Source: an uncultured Lentisphaerota bacterium (GTDB lineage: Bacteria; Verrucomicrobiota; Kiritimatiellia; RFP12; UBA1067). Taken from it: a stretch of 36,003 bases of DNA. The number at the start of each line of letters is the position of its first letter. Position 1 is the first letter of the stretch. The position numbers and the translations under genes were made by a program. This document shows, piece by piece, positions 1-7,681 of this stretch. The stretch covers positions 1 to 36,003 of the forward strand of contig ONVK01000018.1 of NCBI GenBank assembly GCA_900321255.1, in the 5' to 3' direction. Under the pieces are notes generated by a model. It had not been told where the DNA came from and did no database searches. It saw nothing but the letters and a program-made list of their open reading frames with translations.

Positions 1-233
1 AGCCGGGCGGAACCTTTCTGGGCGCGGCGGATTCGACAGGACCGCGGCCCGACGGCGTATATGTATACGCCAAGCGGCCGCGTGGACGGAGAAGCCGCCC
101 GCTCAGAAAGGCGAGCACGGTTGCCCGAAACAAAGCCGCACATTGACAGGCAAACCAGCACAGCACAGGCAAAGCTATCGAGCCCTAAGCCGAAACACGC
201 CCCGCCGCGTCCGCGCCACCGCTATCAAGTCGC
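1..233. other. Left-edge stretch with no supported gene
   Basis: This stretch lies downstream of murG. On the minus strand two short frames stay open to the window edge, and one plus-strand frame runs into murG. None has a ribosome binding site or recognisable family features, so I call no gene. The only clear structure is a perfect inverted repeat at 54-71 with 8-bp arms around a central TG. A gene continuing leftward on the minus strand, such as another cell-wall gene after murG, cannot be excluded. Confidence 0.4.
54..71. repeat. Perfect 18-bp inverted repeat
   Basis: The sequence reads GGCGTATA-TG-TATACGCC, two 8-bp arms around a 2-nt centre. The spacer is too short for an RNA hairpin of this size, so a dimeric protein-binding site is the more natural reading. 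No neighbouring start codon in the window tells which gene it would serve. Confidence 0.5.
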
Positions 234-1313
234 CTACTTCGCCACGCTTTCGACGAGATCGGCGACCTTCGAGGCCGCGTCTGGCGTCGCGAGGGCGCGC
301 ATCTTCGCCGACATCTCGGCGAGGCGCTCGGGGCGGTCGTAGCGCCCCATGAGGTAGATGTAGAGCTGCTTCGCGGAAAGCTGCGCCTGGATGCCCTCGT
401 CTGCGGCGCCCTTCGCCGCGAACGCCTCGGCGTTGAAATGCTGATGGTTGCGCATCGCCGAGGGAAGCGGTATGAGCATCGCCGCCTTGCCGCACGCAGC
501 GAGCTCGAAGCAGGTCGACGCGCCGGCGCGCGCTATGACGACGTCTGCGGAGGCGAAGGCATTGGCCATCTCGCGCTCGAAGGCGTTTACGCGCGACGGG
601 AGGGAAACGTGCGCATACGTCGCCATGACGGGACCTTCGTCCGCCGCTCCCGTCTGGTGGATGACGTAGAGAGGACGCGTCTCCCTGCCGGACGCCGCGC
701 GGCGGTCGATCTCGCCCTTCATCATGGCGAGGGCCTCGCTCGCGATGCAGTTGACCATGTGCGCCCCCTGCGAGCCGCCCGTAACGAACACGACGAACGA
801 GCCGGCGGGGATGAAGTCGAAGCGCTTCCCGGAGGCGATGTCGGCGCGCACGGGAAGGCCCGTCTTCACCGTGTCGCTGCCGGGCAGGTACTTCGCGGTG
901 ACATCGAAGCTGATCGCGACCTTCCTGGCGAAGCGCGAGAGGAATTCCACGGCGCGCCCGGGGACGGTGTTCGCCTCGTGGAGAACCACGGGCACGCCGC
1001 GGCCCTTCGCCGCAAGGACGGGCGGAAGCGAGGAATAGCTCCCCATCGCGAGCAGGACGTCGGGCTTCGCGCGCCTCATCTCCTTTCGGCAGCGCAGGAT
1101 CGAGCGCAGGATGGAAAAGGCGTTGCGCGCGGCGAGCTGCTTCGCGCCCGTCGAGAAGACGGCCCCCTTCCAGTTGCGCATGACGCTCGACTCTATGTCG
1201 CGCCCCGAATCCCACACCGTCACGTCGTGTCCGCGACTCTTGAGCTCCTCCGCCACCGCGAGCCCGGGGAACGCGTGCCCGCCTGTACCTCCGCATGCCA
1301 CGATTATCTTCAT
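234..1313 (-). CDS. murG: MurG, lipid II-forming GlcNAc transferase
   Basis: This is the UDP-N-acetylglucosamine transferase that adds GlcNAc to undecaprenyl-PP-MurNAc-pentapeptide (lipid I) on the inner face of the membrane, giving lipid II for peptidoglycan. The 359-residue length is typical. The N-terminal glycine-rich loop GGTGGH is at residues 8-13. HEANTVPG follows in the N-domain. The C-domain holds the UDP-GlcNAc-binding stretch with GAST, FELAACGK and the downstream NHQ..NA signature. The gene follows the TPR gene by 1 nt and ends a pyrF-TPR-murG unit. Its usual partners murC and ftsW are not seen in this window. Identification is secure. Confidence 0.96.
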   Translation of the reverse strand: MKIIVACGGTGGHAFPGLAVAEELKSRGHDVTVWDSGRDIESSVMRNWKGAVFSTGAKQLAARNAFSILRSILRCRKEMRRAKPDVLLAMGSYSSLPPVLAAKGRGVPVVLHEANTVPGRAVEFLSRFARKVAISFDVTAKYLPGSDTVKTGLPVRADIASGKRFDFIPAGSFVVFVTGGSQGAHMVNCIASEALAMMKGEIDRRAASGRETRPLYVIHQTGAADEGPVMATYAHVSLPSRVNAFEREMANAFASADVVIARAGASTCFELAACGKAAMLIPLPSAMRNHQHFNAEAFAAKGAADEGIQAQLSAKQLYIYLMGRYDRPERLAEMSAKMRALATPDAASKVADLVESVAK

Positions 1314-1314
1314 G

Positions 1315-2658
1315 TCACCAGTCCCTTTCGTTCGGTGGAAGCGGGGCCCTGCGCATACGCGCCTTCTTCTCCGCCTCGTGCTCGTCGCTGCGCTCCTGCG
1401 CTTTCTTCAAAACGGCTTCGACCTCCTGATCCTCGGCGTCCTGCTGGTCGCCCTCGTCGGGCTCGTCCCTGTTGTCGTCGTTCTTGTCGTCGCCCTGGTC
1501 CTGCTGCTCGTCCTGCTGTTGCCGCTGGCCCTGCTGCTGATCCTGGTTCTGCTGCTGTTGCTGCTGGTTCTGGTTCTGCTGCTGGTCGTTCTTCTGCTGT
1601 TGCTGCTGGTTCTGCCCGCCGCCGTTCGGATCCTTCGGCAGAAGCTCGCGTATCTCGTTGATGATCTCAAGGGCCTTCTCCTGCTCGGGCGGGAGGGACT
1701 TGTCGACGCAGCCAAGCTGGATCTTCTCGAGCTCTGTTGCGAGGGCCGACACCTTCGCCTGGTCCTCGGCCGTGAACGGCGGCTTGTTCGTGTCGCTCTG
1801 CGCCTGCTGCTCGTAGGCACGCGCCCACGCGGGGAACTTCGCGCGGAAGGCGCGCGTGTAGTCGAGCGCGTCCTGCTGCCAGCTGCGCCCGTTGAACGCC
1901 TCGACGTCAAGCCAGGCGTTCGACTGCGCGGCAAGGTCTTCGTCCATCGCGGCGGGCGGCATCACCGTGAGCTTCACGAACCGCGTGAAGTCGTGCTCCG
2001 CGTCAGAGAGAAGCGGATACGCCTCAGGGTCGAGGTCGCCGAGCTTCTTCGCCGCCTCCTTCGTCTTCTTCCGCGCCGCGTCGATCTGCGCCGATATGGT
2101 CGCCGCCTGCTCCTCGTTCGTTACCGACTGCGCGATGAGTTCGCGGACGGGGATCCACGAATCCGAAAGCCGCTCGGCGCGCTTCGAAAGCGCGTCCGCC
2201 AGCGCAACCGCCCTTTCGGCGCGGTTCGTGCGGTAGGCGCCCGACTCCGCCATAAGAGCGCGGCAGTCCTTCGTCGCGGCGAGGAGCATCGCGCCGGGAT
2301 CCTTGCCTTCGGCGGCCTTGAGCACGGCCTTCAGGTGCTCCTCCTCGCGGATCGCGGGGAGGCGGTCCGTCGCCCTTGTGAAGTTGCGGTTCGCCTTCGC
2401 GTCGTCCGGCGCGGCCCTCAGCGCGATCTGCGCCGCGTTCGCCGCCTCTTCGAGGTTCCCCTTCTCGTACTCGAGCTTCGCGACGACCTCGGCGGCGCGC
2501 GCTCCGTGCGATTTAGTGAGGATGAGCGGGCGCAGCACGCGGAGCGCGTTGGTCACGTCTCCGGCGCGGTAGTACTCGACGCCCTCGTTCCAGACCTCGC
2601 CGTCTGTCGTCGCCGGCTCGGTCGCGGCAAGCAGAAAGGCTGCCAGCGCGAAGATCAC
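1315..2658 (-). CDS. Exported BatC-like TPR protein with Q/N/D-rich tail
   Basis: The 447-residue product starts with a short hydrophobic export or anchor segment (MIFALAAFLLAA). A tetratricopeptide-like region follows (about 20-110: paired helices with GVEYYRAGD and LEYEKGNLEEAA), then a helical middle. The tail (about 345-415) is almost pure Q, N, D and E, and the protein ends in a charged helix with ERDW. That layout, including the terminal DW, resembles BatC TPR proteins of Bat (aerotolerance) operons, which in other bacteria sit with vWA proteins; none are here. The chosen start is GTG at 2658, because it overlaps the pyrF stop as GTGA; the longer upstream frame is the antisense-free shadow of pyrF. 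Function beyond protein-protein contact is unknown. Confidence 0.8.
   Translation of the reverse strand: MIFALAAFLLAATEPATTDGEVWNEGVEYYRAGDVTNALRVLRPLILTKSHGARAAEVVAKLEYEKGNLEEAANAAQIALRAAPDDAKANRNFTRATDRLPAIREEEHLKAVLKAAEGKDPGAMLLAATKDCRALMAESGAYRTNRAERAVALADALSKRAERLSDSWIPVRELIAQSVTNEEQAATISAQIDAARKKTKEAAKKLGDLDPEAYPLLSDAEHDFTRFVKLTVMPPAAMDEDLAAQSNAWLDVEAFNGRSWQQDALDYTRAFRAKFPAWARAYEQQAQSDTNKPPFTAEDQAKVSALATELEKIQLGCVDKSLPPEQEKALEIINEIRELLPKDPNGGGQNQQQQQKNDQQQNQNQQQQQQNQDQQQGQRQQQDEQQDQGDDKNDDNRDEPDEGDQQDAEDQEVEAVLKKAQERSDEHEAEKKARMRRAPLPPNERDW
1495..1620 (-). repeat. CAG-type trinucleotide-rich tract encoding poly-Q
   Basis: Within the TPR gene the coding strand is dominated by CAG/CAA codons broken by AAC and GAC, giving runs of five and six glutamines. 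Such tracts are slippage-prone and may vary in length between strains. The tract also generates a long, artefactual hydrophobic frame on the plus strand. Confidence 0.75.
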
Positions 2659-3350
2659 AGCGCCATCTCCGCGAGAATCGCCGCAGCCGCCGCCACGGGA
2701 TCGTCCGCCGCGAGGATCGGGCGTCCAACGACAAGATGGGTCGCGCCGTCCCTCACCGCGTCGGCGGGAGTCGCGACGCGCTTCTGGTCTCCGACTGCCG
2801 CACCTGCGGGTCTCACGCCGGGCGTGACGAAAAGCGTGCCCGCCGCGAGAGACTTCGAAAGCGAGCCGACTTCCTTCGGGCTGCACACGAGCCCGTCCGC
2901 GCCGTTCCCGACGGCGAACTTCGCCATCGCCGCGACCTGCTCGGCCGGAGTGCGGCCCGCGATCCCGACGTCGCGAAGGTCCTGCTCGTCCATCGAGGTG
3001 AGCACGGTGACGGCGAGAATCTTCGGCGCGGATGCGCCAAACTCCGCCGCTGCGTCGGCAGCCGCGCGGATCATCGCCGCGCCGCCGACGGAGTGGATCG
3101 TCATGAGGTCTACGCCGAGCTTGCCGCCCGAGCGCACCGCGCGCTCGACCGTGCGCGGGATGTCGTGGAACTTGAGGTCGAGAAAGACCTTCTTGCCGAG
3201 GTCCTTCACCGCCTTCACGACATCCGGGCCCTCGGCCGTGTACAGCTCGAGCCCGATCTTGTAGAAGCCAACCCCGTCGCCGATCGCCTTTACCTTCGCG
3301 ACCGCCTCCTCGCGCGTCTGCACGTCAAGCGCAACTATCAGTTCTGCCAT
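2655..3350 (-). CDS. pyrF: Orotidine 5'-phosphate decarboxylase
   Basis: This enzyme makes UMP from OMP, the last step of de novo pyrimidine synthesis. The 231-residue chain has the family catalytic signature DLKFHDIP with D58, K60 and D63, the phosphate-binding VTPGVRP near the C-terminus, and VVGRPI in the final TIM-barrel strand. The length fits the short bacterial subgroup. It has a strong Shine-Dalgarno (GGGAGG, and GAGGA closer in) and its own TGGTATAAT box at 3378-3386, inside the tail region after tsaE. The stop overlaps the GTG of the TPR gene, so translation of the two is probably coupled. Confidence 0.97.
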   Translation of the reverse strand: MAELIVALDVQTREEAVAKVKAIGDGVGFYKIGLELYTAEGPDVVKAVKDLGKKVFLDLKFHDIPRTVERAVRSGGKLGVDLMTIHSVGGAAMIRAAADAAAEFGASAPKILAVTVLTSMDEQDLRDVGIAGRTPAEQVAAMAKFAVGNGADGLVCSPKEVGSLSKSLAAGTLFVTPGVRPAGAAVGDQKRVATPADAVRDGATHLVVGRPILAADDPVAAAAAILAEMAL

Positions 3351-3377
3351 TCCTCGCGTCCTCCCTTGTTGACGGTA

Positions 3378-3386
3378 ATTATACCA
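3378..3386 (-). promoter_or_regulatory. Extended -10 promoter of pyrF unit
   Basis: The minus strand reads TGGTATAAT, a perfect TATAAT with the TGn extension. The leader to the pyrF ATG is about 20 nt and contains GGGAGG. No TTGACA-like -35 is visible at 16-18 bp. The box lies 10 bp past the tsaE stop. Confidence 0.7.
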
Positions 3387-3396
3387 TATTCCGCCT

Positions 3397-3816
3397 TCAC
3401 CGCGACACGGATATCATCCGCTTTTCCTCCCCAAGGCGGCGGAAGGAGACGTGGCGCGCCGACGGGGGGATGAGCGACCCTGCGCGCTCCGGCCACTCGA
3501 TGACGAAAATCGCCCCGCGCGCGAGGTAGTCCTCCCATCCGATCGCCTCGACGTCCTCCTCTCCGTGGAGACGGTAGAGATCCATGTGGACGAGCAGAAC
3601 GTCGGGAGACTGGTGCTCCTGCACGATGCAGAACGTCGGCGAGGTGACGCGCCCGGGAACGCCCAGCGCGGCGGCAAGCCCCTGCGTGAACGTCGTCTTG
3701 CCCGCGCCTAGGTCTCCTTCGAGGCAGACGACGTCGCCGCTCTTAAGCTCCTTCGCGAGCTCCTTCGCGACCGCCCACGTCTCCTCGACGGAGTCTACCT
3801 GATATTCTGATTGCAT
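3397..3816 (-). CDS. tsaE: TsaE, tRNA t6A biosynthesis ATPase
   Basis: TsaE is the ATPase partner of TsaB-TsaD in making N6-threonylcarbamoyladenosine at position 37 of ANN-decoding tRNAs. The 139-residue chain shows Walker A GDLGAGKTT at 34-42, TSPTF at 58-62, the HMDLYRL strand at 77-83 and EWPE at 107-110, all diagnostic. I start it at the ATG at 3816; the longer open frame upstream only shadows the dehydrogenase gene. It follows that gene by 14 bp and should be in its transcript. No strong ribosome binding site is visible. tsaB and tsaD are not in the window. Confidence 0.95.
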   Translation of the reverse strand: MQSEYQVDSVEETWAVAKELAKELKSGDVVCLEGDLGAGKTTFTQGLAAALGVPGRVTSPTFCIVQEHQSPDVLLVHMDLYRLHGEEDVEAIGWEDYLARGAIFVIEWPERAGSLIPPSARHVSFRRLGEEKRMISVSR

Positions 3817-3830
3817 AGAGGTTCGAGAGT

Positions 3831-4832
3831 TCAGGCGTCCAGCAACCCCTCGCGTGCGAGTTCCCTGAAGCATTCCCTCATGTAGCGCGTCGAAAAGGCG
3901 CAGGCGTGAGGCATCCTGACGAGGTTCCACGGCACGTTCCTCGCCGCAGCGAGCCCCTTGCCGCGCGGGCCGACCCCCGGGTTGAGGGCGGTCGGCTCGT
4001 GCTTGAAGACGTCGAGATACGCGCCAGCGAGACGGCCTTCCCCGATCGCCGCGAGAAGCGCCTCCTCGTCCACCGCGTTGCCGCGCCCGACGTTGACGAC
4101 GACGCACTTCTTCGGCAGGCGGCGAATGAGCCGCGCGTCGAGGAAGTCGTCGGTATTCGTATCCGATGGCAATGCAAGTATGAACCAGTCGGCGCGGCGA
4201 AGCAGTGGAGTGGGTATTTTTAACGCAGAGGCGCAGAGACGCAGAGTGGCAGAGGGCTTCTGGCGGATGTCAGTTGTTGAACGTCCCTCATGAAAGTTTT
4301 TCAAAGTGAAGATCCCGTGCCGCGTAATTCCAAAGCATTCGACGCCAAATGGTTCGAGGCGCGCGGCGATCGCGCGGCCGATGCGCCCGAAGCCGGCGAT
4401 GACCGCCGTAGTGCCCTCGAGGTCGCCGCAGTGCTCGGCGAGGGCCGCGCGCGGCCACATGGGGCCCTTCCAGAAGAACCCGCGCGTCCACGCGAGAAGG
4501 AAGCCGAGAACCGTCTCGGCGATGATCGGCCCGTGAAACGCGCCGAAATGGACTTTCACGCCGGCCGGAGCGTCACGCCACGCCACAAGCTCGCGTCCGG
4601 CCGCAGGTGTCGCGAGGACCCTGAGCTTCGGCGCGCGCGGGTACCACTCTTTCCTGAAATGCCAAACAACGGCGTGTGTCGCAGACGGGAGGGCCTTCAG
4701 AAACGAGCGCTCGCTTTTGGCGCGCACGACGCGGCTCCCCTTGGGCACGAGAGACCTGAAGAACTTCAGGTCCCCGTCATTCGCCCGAAAGCACCTCTCG
4801 GGCCACTCAAGCCAAATCAGGTACGTGTTCAC
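3831..4832 (-). CDS. D-isomer 2-hydroxyacid dehydrogenase with in-frame repeat insertion
   Basis: This is a member of the NAD(P)-dependent D-2-hydroxyacid dehydrogenase family (333 residues); the substrate cannot be told. The Rossmann motif GFGRIG is at 147-152. The family catalytic triad is present: R250 (VNVGRG), E279 (KHEP) and H309 (MPHA). Between the NAD-binding strands, residues about 173-210 do not belong to the family. They include the translation (LRLCASAL) of a GCAGAGRCGCAGAG-type dispersed repeat. The frame is kept and the adjoining ADWFILALPSDT block is normal, so the protein may still work. The GTG start at 4832 overlaps the ligase stop as GTGA, implying coupled translation. Confidence 0.88.
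   Translation of the reverse strand: MNTYLIWLEWPERCFRANDGDLKFFRSLVPKGSRVVRAKSERSFLKALPSATHAVVWHFRKEWYPRAPKLRVLATPAAGRELVAWRDAPAGVKVHFGAFHGPIIAETVLGFLLAWTRGFFWKGPMWPRAALAEHCGDLEGTTAVIAGFGRIGRAIAARLEPFGVECFGITRHGIFTLKNFHEGRSTTDIRQKPSATLRLCASALKIPTPLLRRADWFILALPSDTNTDDFLDARLIRRLPKKCVVVNVGRGNAVDEEALLAAIGEGRLAGAYLDVFKHEPTALNPGVGPRGKGLAAARNVPWNLVRMPHACAFSTRYMRECFRELAREGLLDA
4217..4262. repeat. GCAGAGRCGCAGAG dispersed-type repeat inside a gene
   Basis: Plus-strand reading shows AACGCAGAGGCGCAGAG, then GACGCAGAG and TGGCAGAG, a degenerate 9-bp periodic motif. I recognise this from intergenic repeats of other bacterial genomes, where its translation appears as NAEAQRRR or LRLCASA in spurious ORFs. 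Here it lies inside the dehydrogenase gene without breaking the frame. Confidence 0.6.
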
Positions 4833-6490
4833 TCGTCCAGCTTGCCCTTGTAGGCGACGCGGCGGACCTTCCCGATCGAAGTGCGCTCAAGGGGCTCCTT
4901 CCAGACGACGACCTTGCGGACGCGCTTGTAGTCGGCGAGCTCGGCGCTCCGTTCCTGCGTGTGCTTGACCGCGGCCTTCTCGACCTCCGTCCAGTCAGGC
5001 AGCTTCCCGCCGTTCTGCTCCTTGAACCAGTCCTCGTTCGGATAGACGATCGCGCCGACCTTCTCGCCGGGATCGCCGCCCATCGTATAGCCGACGACGA
5101 CGACGTCCTGTATCGCGGGATCCTTGCCGATTACGTTCTCGACCTCCTCGGGGTAGATGTTCTTGCCCTCGCGGTTGACGATGAGGGCCTTCTTCCTGCC
5201 GCGGATCGTGATGAGCCCGTCCTCGTCTATCGACGCGAGGTCGCCCGTCGCGAACCAGTCGCCGTCGAACGCCTCCTTGGTGGCCTTCTCGTTGTGGAAA
5301 TAGCCCTTCATGACGATCGGGCCCTTTACCTGGAGCTCGCCGACGCCGGCCTCGTTCATGTCCGCGAGCCTGACCTCAACGCCGGCGCAGGGCTTGCCTA
5401 TCGTGCCGACCTTGCAGCAGTCGGAGCTCGTGACCGAGACGACGGGCGCGCACTCGGTGAGCCCGTAGCCCTCGACGAAGTTGACGTGTAGCTTCCTGAA
5501 GCACTCGAGAACGTGCTTGGGGCAAGGCGCCCCGCCAGTGATCATGTAGCGGAGCCTGCCGCCGAGCTTCTGCAGGACCATGTGCATCACGGGGCCCCTT
5601 ATGCCGATCGCGAGAAGCGTGCGCGCGATCCTGGAGGACTCGAGCCCCTCCTGGATCTTGTCGTAGAGCTTCTCGCAGAGGAGCGGAACGGCGCAGAGAA
5701 CCGAAGGCCTCAGCAGCTTCATGTCGCGCGCGACGGTGCGGATCGACTCGACGAACTGCATCTCGCAGCCGACGTAGAGCGGCCCGAGGAAGTTCGCCGT
5801 GAAGCTGAACGCGTGGAACAGCGGCAGGACGGTGAAGAAGCTGTCGTCTTCGCCGACATCGGCGTGGAACGTCTTGAACGCGCCGTCAATGTCCGAGACA
5901 AAGTTCCTGTGCGTCAGCATCGCGCCCTTGGGCTTGCCCGTCGTGCCGGAGGTGTAGATGATCGAGGCGACGTCGTCCTCGCGCGCCACGTTGGCGTCAT
6001 ACCACGCGCCGCCGCCGGAAATGCGGAGCTTATCGAACCCGACTACCTTGACCTTGCCGATCGTCTGCCCCTCGTTTATGACGCCGTCCACGCAGACGAT
6101 GCCCCTGAGCTTCGGGAGCTTCGGCGCGAGGCCCATCATCATCTTGAGGTGGTGGACGTCGGTCGTGACGACGACGGCCTCGGAGTCCGCAAGGATGTAC
6201 TCGACCTCCGCATCGTGGAGTTTCGGGTCGAGCGGCACGACCGAAACGCCGGCGCCGGACTGGGCGAGATACGCCTCGAGCCAGGTCGGGGAGTTGCCGA
6301 GGATGATGGCGGCGTTCTCCTCGCGCGGCTTCAGGTCAAAGCGCGTTCCGTAGCCCTCGGCGACGTCTCTGACGCGGGCGAGGTACTCCCGCCACGTGCG
6401 ACGCATCCACGTCTTGTTTTCACTCCATACGAGCGCGTTGCGGCCCGGCCGCTCCGCGACGTTCTTTTCAAGCAATCCGCGAATAGTCAT
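4829..6490 (-). CDS. AMP-forming acyl-CoA (fatty acid) ligase
   Basis: This ANL-superfamily enzyme activates a carboxylic acid, probably a fatty acid, via an acyl-AMP to a thioester. The 553-residue chain shows YTSGTTGKPKG (179-189), GYGLTE (341-346), TGD (416-418), GRKK (431-434) and the C-terminal catalytic lysine in SIGK (K541). I start it at the ATG at 6490 because GGAG lies 6 nt upstream. The in-frame ATG at 6520 falls inside the promoter box and cannot be used from it. It heads a unit with the dehydrogenase and tsaE. Acyl-ACP or aromatic substrates are possible; chain length cannot be judged. Confidence 0.93.
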   Translation of the reverse strand: MTIRGLLEKNVAERPGRNALVWSENKTWMRRTWREYLARVRDVAEGYGTRFDLKPREENAAIILGNSPTWLEAYLAQSGAGVSVVPLDPKLHDAEVEYILADSEAVVVTTDVHHLKMMMGLAPKLPKLRGIVCVDGVINEGQTIGKVKVVGFDKLRISGGGAWYDANVAREDDVASIIYTSGTTGKPKGAMLTHRNFVSDIDGAFKTFHADVGEDDSFFTVLPLFHAFSFTANFLGPLYVGCEMQFVESIRTVARDMKLLRPSVLCAVPLLCEKLYDKIQEGLESSRIARTLLAIGIRGPVMHMVLQKLGGRLRYMITGGAPCPKHVLECFRKLHVNFVEGYGLTECAPVVSVTSSDCCKVGTIGKPCAGVEVRLADMNEAGVGELQVKGPIVMKGYFHNEKATKEAFDGDWFATGDLASIDEDGLITIRGRKKALIVNREGKNIYPEEVENVIGKDPAIQDVVVVGYTMGGDPGEKVGAIVYPNEDWFKEQNGGKLPDWTEVEKAAVKHTQERSAELADYKRVRKVVVWKEPLERTSIGKVRRVAYKGKLDE

Positions 6491-6518
6491 GTCTTGCTCC
6501 AAGTGATGTCTGCGTGAC

Positions 6519-6527
6519 ATTATACCA
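6519..6527 (-). promoter_or_regulatory. Extended -10 promoter of the ligase unit
   Basis: TGGTATAAT on the minus strand lies 28 nt before the chosen ATG at 6490. The leader carries GGAG. The position excludes the longer annotated-style start at 6520. Confidence 0.7.
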
Positions 6528-6554
6528 TATTTTGTCGCAGACGCGTGGTAATTG

Positions 6555-6584
6555 AAAAAAGAAGCGCGGAAAACTTTCCGCGCC
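6555..6584 (-). terminator. Rho-independent terminator after the GGGtGRT gene
   Basis: On the minus strand an 8-bp GC-rich stem (GCGCGGAA/TTCCGCGC) with a 4-nt loop is followed by CTTCTTTTTTC. It lies 22 bp past the stop codon and closes the NifU-like/GGGtGRT unit just upstream of the ligase promoter. Confidence 0.85.
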
Positions 6585-6606
6585 TCCTTTCAACGGTTCG
6601 GGGGAA

Positions 6607-7644
6607 TTACTTCCTGAAGCTCTCCTCGACCGCTACAGCAACCGCGACGGTCGCGCCGACCATCGGGTTGTTGCCCATGCCGATGAGGCCCATCATCTCG
6701 ACGTGCGCCGGGACCGAGCTCGAGCCCGCGAACTGCGCGTCGGAGTGCATGCGGCCCATCGTGTCGGTCATGCCGTAGCTGGACGGACCCGCCGCCATGT
6801 TGTCGGGGTGGAGCGTGCGGCCCGTACCGCCGCCCGAGGCGACGGAGAAGTACTTCTTGCCGTTCTCGATGCACCACTTCTTGTAGGTGCCGGCGACGGG
6901 ATGCTGGAAGCGCGTCGGGTTCGTGGAGTTGCCCGTGATCGAGACGCCGACGTTCTCGAGCTTCATGATCGCGACGCCCTCGGGCACGTTGTCCGCGCCG
7001 TAGCAGTTGACGGCCGCGCGCGGGCCCTTCGAGAACGCCTTCTTCGAGACGACCTTGACCTTCTCGGTCTTGTTGTTGAACGCCGTCTTGACATACGTGA
7101 AGCCGTTGATGCGGCTGATGATGTACGCGGCGTCCTTGCCGAGGCCGTTCAGGATGACGCGGAGGTTCGTCTTGCGGACCTTGTTCGCGTTGAGGGCTAT
7201 CTTGATCGCGCCTTCCGCGGCGGCGAACGACTCGTGGCCCGCGAGGAACGCGAAGCACTCGGTCGCGTCGTCAAGGAGCATCGCGCCAAGGTTGCCGTGT
7301 CCGCGGCCGACCTGGCGGTTCTCCGCGACGGAGCCGGGGATGCAGAACGCCTGGAGCCCGACGCCGATCTCGGCGGCGGCGTCCTTGGCCTTGACGCAGC
7401 CCTTCTTGATCGCCATCGCGGCGCCGACGGTGTAGGCCCACTTCGCGTTCTCGAAACAGATCGGCTGGGTTTCCTCGACGATCTTGTAGGGGTCGAAGCC
7501 GGCCTTGAGGCAGATGTCGCGGCACTCGGGGATCGACTTGATGCCGTAGGGCTTCAGCGCGGCGAGGATCTTTGCCTCGCGGCGCTCGTATCCCTCGAAC
7601 AGCTTCTCGGAGGAAGCCTTCTTAGTTGTCTTCTTTGTAGCCAT
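6607..7644 (-). CDS. GGGtGRT family protein
   Basis: The 345-residue protein belongs to the GGGtGRT family, named for the motif seen here as GGGTGRT at 271-277. The family has no established biochemical role to my knowledge. It is found mostly in anaerobes and beside a NifU-like iron-sulfur scaffold, as here (37 bp downstream of that gene). Conserved cysteines and glycines are present (PICFENAKW, KKGC, ATECFAFLAGHES) and the C-terminal helix is Ala/Val-rich. The N-terminus has a lysine-rich MATKKTTKKA lead that may be untranslated history or a flexible tail. AAAGGA lies 8 nt before the ATG. A terminator follows directly. Confidence 0.88.
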   Translation of the reverse strand: MATKKTTKKASSEKLFEGYERREAKILAALKPYGIKSIPECRDICLKAGFDPYKIVEETQPICFENAKWAYTVGAAMAIKKGCVKAKDAAAEIGVGLQAFCIPGSVAENRQVGRGHGNLGAMLLDDATECFAFLAGHESFAAAEGAIKIALNANKVRKTNLRVILNGLGKDAAYIISRINGFTYVKTAFNNKTEKVKVVSKKAFSKGPRAAVNCYGADNVPEGVAIMKLENVGVSITGNSTNPTRFQHPVAGTYKKWCIENGKKYFSVASGGGTGRTLHPDNMAAGPSSYGMTDTMGRMHSDAQFAGSSSVPAHVEMMGLIGMGNNPMVGATVAVAVAVEESFRK

Positions 7645-7681
7645 TTCTCAGATTCCTTTCACTTGCAGCCGGTCGGCGTGA

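Noticed and set aside
61-342. 93-residue plus-strand frame at the left edge
   Set aside because: It runs into the murG gene on the opposite strand, is Arg/Ser/Pro-rich and has no ribosome binding site.
1407-1934. Ser/Arg-rich minus-strand frame
   Set aside because: An alternative frame of the TPR gene tail, caused by CAG and GAC repeats.
1111-3264. 717-residue plus-strand open frame full of Leu and Val
   Set aside because: It is the reverse reading of the poly-Q tract, pyrF and murG. It has no family match and no ribosome binding site.
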